A stretch of DNA of 15,302 bases from CAKSQF01 sp964582375. GTDB lineage: Bacteria > Bacillota > Clostridia > Oscillospirales > CAG-272. Every line of letters begins with the position of its first letter. Positions within the stretch are counted from its first letter, which is position 1. This document shows positions 1 to 5,208 of this stretch, piece after piece. A model generated the notes under the pieces. That model searched no databases, was not told where the DNA came from, and saw nothing but the letters and a program-made list of their open reading frames with translations. The DNA lies in assembly GCA_964582375.1 (NCBI GenBank), contig CAZORL010000036.1, forward strand, positions 1 to 15,302, in the 5' to 3' direction. The position numbers and the translations under genes are program-made.

Positions 1-62
1 AGATTCGAACTCCAGACCCTTTGATTAAAAGTCAAATGCTCTACCTACTGAGCTACAGGGGC
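1..62 (-). tRNA. tRNA-Lys (anticodon UUU), 3' end cut off by the window edge
   Basis: Read on the minus strand, the sequence starts with acceptor arm GCCCCTG, then TA, D arm GCTC...GAGC, anticodon stem TTTGA/TCAAA around loop CTTTTAA (anticodon TTT, Lys), a five-base variable region, and the T arm starting TGGAG TTCGAAT CT. The rest of the T arm and the acceptor 3' strand lie outside the window. It is transcribed away from the lysine transporter operon, from its own consensus promoter. Confidence 0.95.
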
Positions 63-94
63 AGATCCTTTTGCGTATCTCACGCGTGTCATAA

Positions 95-123
95 AGTATA
101 CCACATTTTAGTCGATTTGTCAA
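95..123 (-). promoter_or_regulatory. sigma-A promoter of tRNA-Lys
   Basis: On the minus strand, TTGACA (118-123) and TATACT (95-100) are separated by exactly 17 bases, and the -10 lies about 33 bases upstream of the mature tRNA 5' end. Confidence 0.85.
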
Positions 124-241
124 GCCCTTTTTGAAAAAAATTTCACCGTCGTCAATTTAAGTTTATTTAGTCAAACAATCAGTATGTTTTTGCCGTCGTG
201 TTGTGCAAGTCGCCGAAAATGCAAAAAGAGGTGGCAAACTG

Positions 242-270
242 TTGACAAATGTGTAATTTTGTTGTATAAT
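242..270 (+). promoter_or_regulatory. sigma-A promoter of the lysine transporter operon
   Basis: TTGACA (242-247), a 17-base spacer and TATAAT (265-270) make a perfect consensus promoter. Transcription would begin near 277, giving a leader of about 270 bases before the first gene. That leader contains the lysine aptamer and a terminator. Confidence 0.9.
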
Positions 271-289
271 GTACGAAAATTAAGAATGC

Positions 290-465
290 AGCACCTGATA
301 GAGGTTGCGGATATGATGAGTAGCAAGATATCGATATCTGGCAAGATGATATTTGCGAAAGGACATTCCGCCGAAGCGGCAGTGCGGTTGCCAACGCAGT
401 GCAAGCTGGGGTTGTGCCGAACAGGCACAAAACTGTCACGTTTTTCGTGGAGCACTATCAACGGC
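290..465 (+). promoter_or_regulatory. lysine riboswitch (L-box) aptamer
   Basis: The conserved blocks of the lysine riboswitch appear in the right order: GATAGAGGTTGCG (297-309), GAGTAG (318-323), a GCGAAAGG block (355-362), GCCGAAGC (370-377), a strong hairpin TTGTGCC/GGCACAA with loop GAACA (412-430), then ACTGTCACG (432-440) and CGTGGAGCACTATC (446-459). GATAG near the start can pair with CTATC at 455-459 to form the basal helix. In the known family, lysine binding stabilises the aptamer and permits a downstream terminator, which is present at 485-529. This makes the operon lysine-repressed and points to lysine as the substrate of the transporter. The outer boundaries are approximate. Confidence 0.93.
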
Positions 466-484
466 TATCGACTTTTGTCTGTAT

Positions 485-529
485 GCCTGCGATACCTTTC
501 GGGTCGCAGGCTTATTTTTATATTTTTTC
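485..529 (+). terminator. Rho-independent terminator, expression platform of the lysine riboswitch
   Basis: GCCTGCG (485-491) pairs with CGCAGGC (505-511), extended inside by ACC/GGT, and is followed by a T-rich run (512-528). It sits between the aptamer and the binding-protein ribosome binding site (536-541). This is the place expected for premature termination when lysine is abundant. Confidence 0.88.
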
Positions 530-549
530 AAACCGAAAGGAAAAAACAA

Positions 550-1425
550 ATGAAACTCACAAAAATTCTTTCAACCATGACAGCGGCACTCCTGTCGCTC
601 ACAATGCTCGCCTCCTGCGGAGAGTCAGACGGTGCGGATGTCAAGAGTGCCAAATCGATCGCAGATCTCAAGGGTGCGAAAATTGCCGCGCAGGCGGGCA
701 CGTTCCATGAGCAGGCACTTAACCAGATCGACGGTGTAAAATCATCGACCTATCCCGAATTCACCGATCTTCTGATCGCACTCAAGAGCGGAGCTATCGA
801 CGGCTATGTTGCCGAAGAGCCCACAGCTCTGTCGGTCTGCGGGTCAAACGAAGAGCTTACATATCTTCATTTTGAAAACAACAAGACCGGATTTACCGCA
901 ACTGCAGCGGATGTCGGCATAGCATTCGGCTTCAAGCAAGGCTCGGATCTTTGCGAAAAGGTCAATGGTGTTCTCGGGACTATCACCGAAGAGCAGAAGA
1001 AAACGCTCATGGAGCAGATCGTTACCCTTTCAACCGGCGGCAAGGTCGATAAATTCGTACTTGAGAGCGAATCTCCCGCAGAGCCGGTCGGCACGCTCAA
1101 GGTCGGTATGGAATGCGCTTACAGCCCTTACAACTGGACAGACACAAAGGGTGATTCGCTTGGTGCCGTTCCGATCGCAAGTGAAGGTCAGGAAGGTCTC
1201 TACGCCAACGGTTACGATGTACAGGTCGCGCTCTATGTTGCAAACAAGCTTGGTATGAAGCTTGAGATCTATGCTATAAACTGGGAATCGCTGATCCCTG
1301 CCGTACAGTCGGGAACCATCGACACGATCGTCGCCGGAATGAGCCCCACTGCAGAACGCAAAGAGGAGATCGATTTCTCGAACACATATTACGAATCCAA
1401 CCTCGTTATCATCATCAAGAAATAA
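550..1425 (+). CDS. lysine ABC transporter substrate-binding lipoprotein, circularly permuted
   Basis: This 291-residue lipoprotein starts with a signal peptide and lipobox LASC, giving lipidated Cys23. The ATG at 550 follows AAAGGA; upstream in-frame codons lie in the riboswitch. It belongs to the SBP_bac_3 amino-acid-binding family, but the order is altered. Residues about 34-157 (SIADLKGAKIAAQAGT, ALKSGAIDGYVAEEP) match the second half of ordinary members. After a linker (about 158-180), residues 181-291 (GTLKVGMECAYSPYNW, AGMSPTAERKEEIDFS, ending LVIIIKK) match the first half. The C-terminal residues would run directly into the N-terminal ones in a normal protein, so this reads as a true circular permutation. 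The ligand-contact motif GMSPTAER is kept. Lysine as substrate is inferred from the riboswitch. The permease follows 10 bases later. Confidence 0.9.
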   Translation: MKLTKILSTMTAALLSLTMLASCGESDGADVKSAKSIADLKGAKIAAQAGTFHEQALNQIDGVKSSTYPEFTDLLIALKSGAIDGYVAEEPTALSVCGSNEELTYLHFENNKTGFTATAADVGIAFGFKQGSDLCEKVNGVLGTITEEQKKTLMEQIVTLSTGGKVDKFVLESESPAEPVGTLKVGMECAYSPYNWTDTKGDSLGAVPIASEGQEGLYANGYDVQVALYVANKLGMKLEIYAINWESLIPAVQSGTIDTIVAGMSPTAERKEEIDFSNTYYESNLVIIIKK

Positions 1426-1435
1426 GGCATAACAA

Positions 1436-2275
1436 ATGGAATTTTTCAAGGACGTAGCAGAAATACTCGAAAAGCACTACTCGCTTATTTTAGGCGGTGT
1501 CGGCACGACATTACTGCTTTCACTTATCGGAACGGTAGCAGGACTTTTGATCGGACTTTTGACCGGCATACTGCGCACTGCTCCTCTGTCTAAAAACAAG
1601 ATCTTGCGTGTTATCCACAAAATTGCAAACTCGATCGTTTCGATTTATGTCGAGATCTTTCGAGGAACGCCCATGATGGTTCAGGCGATGGTAATTTATT
1701 GGGGATACGCATTCGCAAGCGGCGGAAATACCCTGCCCCTCATACCCTCGGGAATACTTATCGTATCGATCAACACCGGTGCATACATGGCAGAGATCGT
1801 CCGCGGTGGTATTATCTCGATCGACAAGGGACAGTTTGAAGGCGCGATGTCGATCGGCATGACGCATACGCAAACGATGTTTCGCGTGATCATTCCGCAG
1901 GTAATGCGCAACATTCTGCCGTCTGTAAGCAACGAATTTGTCATAAACATCAAGGACACATCGGTTCTGAATGTTATTGGTGTAACCGAGCTTTACTATT
2001 ACGCCGGCATCATCAAGAGAGAAAGCTTCAAGACCTTCCAAACATATCTGATCGTCTGCGTCGTTTACTTTATTCTGACATTTACCGTAACAAGACTGCT
2101 CAGATATGTTGAGAAAAAGCTTGACGGCGATAAAAACTACACGATATTCGGTTCACAGACAGATCTTGCCGCGGAGATACATCTCGCAAAAGATGACATA
2201 CGCGACAAGGACACGATGATGCAAGAGATCGAGTTTGCAGGAAAAGCGTCCTGCAAAGGAAGGAGAACAAAATGA
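1436..2275 (+). CDS. amino acid (lysine) ABC transporter permease
   Basis: This is a 279-residue inner-membrane subunit of the polar amino acid uptake family (HisM/GlnP type). It has hydrophobic segments around residues 18-45, 65-92, 104-125, 160-190 and 203-222. The motif FRGTPMMVQ (75-83) is typical of the family. The EAA loop, EGAMSIG followed by FRVIIPQ (about 135-155), is the contact site for the ATPase. The roughly 50 residues after the last membrane segment form a charged cytoplasmic tail longer than usual, with no recognised domain. It starts 10 bases after the binding protein, with AAGG overlapping that gene's stop. Its stop overlaps the ATPase start as ATGA, which suggests translational coupling. 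A single permease gene implies a homodimer. Confidence 0.93.
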   Translation: MEFFKDVAEILEKHYSLILGGVGTTLLLSLIGTVAGLLIGLLTGILRTAPLSKNKILRVIHKIANSIVSIYVEIFRGTPMMVQAMVIYWGYAFASGGNTLPLIPSGILIVSINTGAYMAEIVRGGIISIDKGQFEGAMSIGMTHTQTMFRVIIPQVMRNILPSVSNEFVINIKDTSVLNVIGVTELYYYAGIIKRESFKTFQTYLIVCVVYFILTFTVTRLLRYVEKKLDGDKNYTIFGSQTDLAAEIHLAKDDIRDKDTMMQEIEFAGKASCKGRRTK

Positions 2276-3018
2276 CCGAGTCAACGAAAGTTTTAGAGCT
2301 TGTTCACCTTCAAAAAAGCTTTGGCGATCACTCCGTCCTACGAGATATCAACCTTTCTATCCAAAAAGGCGAGGTCGTAAGTGTGATCGGTGCGTCCGGG
2401 TCGGGCAAAAGTACGATGCTTCGATGCATAAACCTGCTTGAGACACCGACAAGCGGACAGATCCTCTATCACGGACAGGATATAACATCAAAAGATTTTT
2501 CACTGACAAAATACCGCACGAATGTCGGCATGGTATTCCAAAGCTTTAACCTCTTTGCGAACATGACAGTGCTTGAAAATTGCACTGTCGGACAAACCAC
2601 CGTTCTCGGAAGAAAAAAGCATGATGCCGAAGAAACTGCGATGTATTATCTCAAAAATGTCGGAATGGATCCGTTCATCAACGCCCGTCCCGCACAGCTC
2701 TCGGGCGGTCAAAAGCAGAGAGTTGCCATAGCACGAGCACTTGCGATGGATCCGGAGGTACTTCTTTTCGATGAGCCTACGAGTGCGCTTGACCCGCAAA
2801 TGGTCGGTGAAGTGCTCTCTGTAATGAAGACTCTCGCGCTCGAAGGACTTACCATGATCGTCGTAACTCACGAAATGGCGTTTGCCCGCGATGTTTCCGA
2901 CAAAGTCATATTCATGGCAGACGGGGTTATTTGCGAGGAAGGCTCACCGTCCGAAATTTTCGAGTCACCGAAAGAGATACAAACGAAAGAATTTCTTTCG
3001 AGATTCTTATCAACCTAA
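2272..3018 (+). CDS. amino acid (lysine) ABC transporter ATP-binding protein
   Basis: A complete 248-residue ABC ATPase of the polar amino acid type (GlnQ/HisP). It has Walker A GASGSGKST (40-48), Q-loop glutamine at 90 in VFQSFNLF, signature LSGGQKQR (143-150), Walker B VLLFDEPTSALDP (163-175) and the switch histidine in VVTHE (200). It would bind the permease EAA loops and power import. The start is the ATG of an ATGA overlap with the permease, preceded by GGAAGGAGAA. It ends the operon, and a strong terminator follows within ten bases. All catalytic motifs are intact, so the importer should work despite the unusual binding protein. Confidence 0.96.
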   Translation: MTESTKVLELVHLQKSFGDHSVLRDINLSIQKGEVVSVIGASGSGKSTMLRCINLLETPTSGQILYHGQDITSKDFSLTKYRTNVGMVFQSFNLFANMTVLENCTVGQTTVLGRKKHDAEETAMYYLKNVGMDPFINARPAQLSGGQKQRVAIARALAMDPEVLLFDEPTSALDPQMVGEVLSVMKTLALEGLTMIVVTHEMAFARDVSDKVIFMADGVICEEGSPSEIFESPKEIQTKEFLSRFLST

Positions 3019-3027
3019 ACAATTAAC

Positions 3028-3063
3028 AAAAACGCTGTCTCGGAAGATCGAGACAGTGTTTTT
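3028..3063. terminator. bidirectional terminator between the lysine operon and the nitroreductase gene
   Basis: CTGTCTCG (3035-3042) pairs with CGAGACAG (3049-3056). The stem extends outward through GC/GT and an A-tract (3028-3032) against a T-tract (3059-3063), with loop GAAGAT. A and T runs on opposite sides let it serve both convergent genes. Confidence 0.9.
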
Positions 3064-3064
3064 G

Positions 3065-3598
3065 TTATGATACGGTGTTTATCGATATTCGGTCGCTCGG
3101 GATATCACGCTCGGTGTAAACATAGTCGCTCTGTCCGAGGGCGAGCGCACAGCATGGAACAAAGTCATCCGGGATCGCAAGTCTGTCGCACAGTTTCCTG
3201 TCAGATGGCAGTGCCGCGATCGCTCCCCAAATATGGCAAGCACCGATGCCGAGTTCCACTGCGGCAAGTGCCATGTTCTGAACGATTCCGGCCGCATTCG
3301 AGTAAGCGACATTTGCCATTTTTTCAAGAGAGTCTTTTGTTGATGAGACGATAACGAGCATAGGCACACCATAGAGCAGATCGCCCTCTCTTCCGAAGAC
3401 TTTTGCGCCCGCACTGTTTATCATATCGAGTGCTGCCTTGTCCGTAACGACAGTCAGATGCATATCACCATAGCGTCCGAGTCCGACGGGAGATGCATTT
3501 GCAGCCTTAATAATTTGCCGCCTCTGACTTTCGGTCGGCAGTTTGCCGTTAAAGGTTCTTACCGACTTTCTGCTTTTTATTGCCTGCATTGTATTCAT
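3065..3598 (-). CDS. nitroreductase family protein (FMN-dependent oxidoreductase)
   Basis: This 177-residue protein fits the size of the compact nitroreductase families. The N-terminal AIKSRKSVRTF carries the arginines that bind FMN phosphate in this fold. The mid region EKMANVAYSNAAGIVQNMALAA and the segment LGIGACHIWG are the usual helix and flavin-side loop. The C-terminal ALALGQ is the family's terminal strand. Its substrate cannot be told. I chose the ATG at 3598 because it follows an AAAGGA (12-base gap) and a perfect promoter; the upstream open frame runs through that promoter. A second ATG lies three codons later. A 13-bp inverted repeat surrounds the -10 and includes the ribosome binding site. 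Its stop lies next to the bidirectional terminator. The two genes upstream run in the same direction, but this one has its own promoter. Confidence 0.88.
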   Translation of the reverse strand: MNTMQAIKSRKSVRTFNGKLPTESQRRQIIKAANASPVGLGRYGDMHLTVVTDKAALDMINSAGAKVFGREGDLLYGVPMLVIVSSTKDSLEKMANVAYSNAAGIVQNMALAAVELGIGACHIWGAIAALPSDRKLCDRLAIPDDFVPCCALALGQSDYVYTERDIPSDRISINTVS

Positions 3599-3607
3599 AA
3601 CAAGTAC

Positions 3608-3646
3608 CGATCCTTTCGTTTTTTCTATTATACAACGAAAGGATCG
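3608..3646. repeat. perfect 13-bp inverted repeat around the nitroreductase -10 box
   Basis: CGATCCTTTCGTT (3608-3620) and AACGAAAGGATCG (3634-3646) are perfect reverse complements separated by 13 bases. The spacer holds the TATAAT box (3627-3632, minus strand). The arm nearer the gene contains its ribosome binding site AAAGGA. No T-run follows on either strand, so it is not a standard terminator. It may be an operator, or an RNA hairpin formed only by read-through transcripts. Confidence 0.85.
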
Positions 3647-3655
3647 ATTTGTCAA
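3627..3655 (-). promoter_or_regulatory. sigma-A promoter of the nitroreductase gene
   Basis: On the minus strand, TTGACA (3650-3655), a 17-base spacer and TATAAT (3627-3632) form a perfect consensus. Transcription would start near 3620, at the inner edge of the gene-proximal arm of the inverted repeat. Confidence 0.9.
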
Positions 3656-3672
3656 TATTTGTTCTGAAAAAA

Positions 3673-4113
3673 TTACCTTTTCTTGTATGCTATAAGTTCG
3701 GGCGATGCACCGTTCTCGCCGTACTCGCAGACGAGAATAAACGAGGGAGAGGCGACGATGCCAAAGCATTTTGCACACTCGAAAAGCGAGGAAACTTGAG
3801 AACCGAGGTATATCTCGCGATCATCAAGAAAAGAGACCTTTTCGCCGTTCGAAAGTGTATACTCAAGGTTGACATATACGCCGACGAGCGGATAAAGGGT
3901 ATCGATCTTCGGCATACCGAGAATATCAAACTCGTTGATCTCAGCAATAAGTTTTCTCTTATATTCCTCGTATTTTTCCTTACCGCCTATCTTTATGTAG
4001 TGCGCGACAAAGCAGTCGTTCCCAAAGGGTGCACAACTTGATCTTATACAGCCCGAGCATTTACCCGAGAAAAAGCAATTTCCACAATCTGCACCGCACA
4101 TATTTTTTTCCAT
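3673..4113 (-). CDS. cysteine-rich protein resembling DUF3795
   Basis: This protein has 146 residues. The N-terminal 35 hold seven cysteines (6, 10, 13, 19, 22, 27, 34) in a CGADCGNC...CSGC...C arrangement suited to binding a metal or an iron-sulfur cluster. Three more cysteines lie at 113, 116 and 129. The middle GGKEKYEEYKRKLIAEINE looks helical, and the rest is predicted mixed. The pattern resembles DUF3795-type proteins of clostridia, an assignment from memory only; the function is unknown. The ATG at 4113 overlaps the stop of the TetR frame as TGATG, the usual sign of translational coupling, so it was probably a co-regulated partner of that regulator. Because the regulator is frameshifted, ribosomes starting at its true start would stop more than 330 bases early, and expression may be reduced. 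Confidence 0.72.
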   Translation of the reverse strand: MEKNMCGADCGNCFFSGKCSGCIRSSCAPFGNDCFVAHYIKIGGKEKYEEYKRKLIAEINEFDILGMPKIDTLYPLVGVYVNLEYTLSNGEKVSFLDDREIYLGSQVSSLFECAKCFGIVASPSFILVCEYGENGASPELIAYKKR

Positions 4114-4588
4114 CAGTGATCACTCTCTTTTCCGTTTTTTACATATTCGAGCATCGCGTGAAACTCGGTCAAGAGCATCATGCTCAGCTCATCGCGCGAA
4201 AACGAGCATGTCCCGCTTGAACAGAGTGCACCTAAACCGAATGTATATATCCAAACATTCTCGAACAGCAGTTTAGCGTCATCGTGACAAAGCTGATAAT
4301 CGGCACATATAGCATCGATCGACCGCTCTGCCGTGATACCCAGCTCGCTAAGGAGCATATCAAAGTTTTCTTTTTTGTTTATTCCCTTCATAAAAAGAAA
4401 ATCGTACAAGTGAGGCTGTTCAAGGGCAAACGCAACCATGCCCATTCCTATCTGCTTAAATATCGGCACAGAGAACCGAGCGCTGCGCTGAGGTCTCGTG
4501 CGGTAAGACGCTCGATTCCCTTTTCTCGAACTATTTCAAGAGCGACCTTGACGACCTCTTCCTTTGTAAACTTTGGTTTTGGCGGCAT
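4113..4588 (-). pseudogene. TetR/AcrR family transcriptional regulator, frameshifted
   Basis: The ATG at 4588, after a strong AAAGGAAGG, opens a typical TetR helix-turn-helix: MPPKPKFTKEEVVKVALEIV, then REKGIERLTARDLSAALGS. After that serine the frame leaves the family and hits TAG at 4448-4450. The rest of the protein (PIFKQIGMGMVAFALEQPH onward to 4113) continues in another frame, open from a GTG at 4469. The span of 476 bases is one short of a whole number of codons, consistent with loss of one base (or of 3n+1 bases) near 4470-4476. The intact protein would be about 158 residues with a C-terminal ligand-binding domain. There is no homopolymer or slippery heptamer at the break, so I favour a mutation or a sequence error over programmed frameshifting. 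Its promoter and likely operator remain intact. Confidence 0.82.
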
Positions 4589-4601
4589 ATTAACACCTTC
4601 C

Positions 4602-4618
4602 TTTCAGACTTTCTGAAA
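4602..4618. promoter_or_regulatory. 7-3-7 palindrome, candidate operator of the TetR regulator
   Basis: TTTCAGA CTT TCTGAAA is a perfect palindrome with a 3-base centre. It lies in the short leader between the tetR-like promoter and its ribosome binding site, and its gene-side arm overlaps that site. TetR proteins commonly bind such palindromes beside their own gene. Binding by this particular protein is inferred. Confidence 0.55.
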
Positions 4619-4642
4619 CGATTGTTTTATTATATTTTATTT

Positions 4643-4670
4643 ATTATATAACATTTTTTGAATATGTCAA
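4643..4670 (-). promoter_or_regulatory. sigma-A promoter of the tetR-like and DUF3795-like genes
   Basis: On the minus strand, TTGACA (4665-4670), a 16-base spacer and TATAAT (4643-4648) lie in a very AT-rich stretch. The start codon is about 55 bases downstream of the -10. Confidence 0.75.
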
Positions 4671-4740
4671 TAGCTTTTCAAAAAGCAGCAACAAAATCCG
4701 ACGATTGTATGTGGCAGTTCGCAAATTATTCAAAAAACTA

Positions 4741-4769
4741 TTGACATTTGAAGGATTATGTGGTAATAT
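4741..4769 (+). promoter_or_regulatory. sigma-A promoter reading into the GH32 remnant and the CNNM gene
   Basis: TTGACA (4741-4746), a 17-base spacer and TAATAT (4764-4769). Transcription would start near 4776, just where the readable GH32 remnant begins. The first intact gene it could serve is the CNNM transporter at 5209, giving a leader of about 430 bases. The -35 region lies in an inverted copy of the -35 region of the divergent tetR promoter. Confidence 0.7.
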
Positions 4770-4778
4770 TATAGAAAA

Positions 4779-5182
4779 GTGCGTCAGCATATCGGAGGGC
4801 ACGAATGTACAAACAACTTTTCCGCCTATTACGCACCTCAATCCTTTTGGGACGGCAAAAGACGTATCAGCTTTGGGTGGGTATGCGATTTCCGCCCTGA
4901 CAGACCGAGAAGCGATATTCGCACGGGTGCCCTTGCCGCTTCCCGTGAGGTTACATATGACAGAGAGGTTCTTCGGCATTTTCCCATTGAGGAATACTCA
5001 CAACATCAGATCCGCATGTCAGGATCAGCGGCAATACTCTCACGCTCTTTGACGCCCGTCGTGAGATAGCGACCCGTGAGCTTGACAGAACTGAAAGAGT
5101 TCACACACATCGCGATCTCAACATCATTGAAGTCTTCATTAACGGCGGAGAATACACCGCAACATTTTGGTATTACGATTAA
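4779..5182 (+). pseudogene. C-terminal remnant of a glycoside hydrolase family 32 (levanase/sucrose-6-phosphate hydrolase type)
   Basis: From about 4815 one frame reads FSAYYAPQSFWDGKRRISFG and then W. It continues with REVTYDREVLRHFPIEEY. These match the YAPQSF, GW and LPRE...P-EE conserved stretches late in the GH32 catalytic domain and the start of its beta-sandwich. That frame is lost near 5020-5030, and another carries on with ISGNTLTLFDARREIATREL and ends IIEVFINGGEYTATFWYYD at TAA 5180-5182. This is the typical C-terminal strand of the family. The N-terminal two thirds, including the catalytic WMNDPNG block, are absent. Such enzymes hydrolyse beta-fructosides. With no start, a missing front and a frameshift, it cannot make an enzyme. 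An enhanced gap between conserved blocks suggests small internal deletions too. Confidence 0.75.
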
Positions 5183-5208
5183 ACTACAAAACGGAGAAGC
5201 AACAAAAC

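Noticed and set aside
277..530. T-box leader, suggested by the nearby tRNA-Lys gene
   Set aside because: No T-box AGGGTGG-type motif is seen, while all the conserved lysine riboswitch blocks are.
184..549. Upstream extension of the binding-protein reading frame by 122 residues
   Set aside because: The stretch contains the promoter, the lysine aptamer and the terminator. The signal peptide and ribosome binding site clearly mark the start at 550.
4113..4469. A separate 118-residue protein starting at GTG 4469
   Set aside because: It has no ribosome binding site, starts in the middle of a TetR fold, and the missing helix-turn-helix lies directly upstream in another frame.
4803..4899. Small 31-codon open frame starting MYKQLF behind GGAGGG
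   Set aside because: It has a decent ribosome binding site, but it lies in another frame over the GH32 remnant and matches nothing I know. It could be translated, but I cannot support it as a gene.
4776..5208. c-di-AMP or magnesium riboswitch ahead of the CNNM gene
   Set aside because: Such leaders would fit an ion transporter, but the conserved riboswitch blocks are not visible and the sequence reads as decayed GH32 coding DNA.
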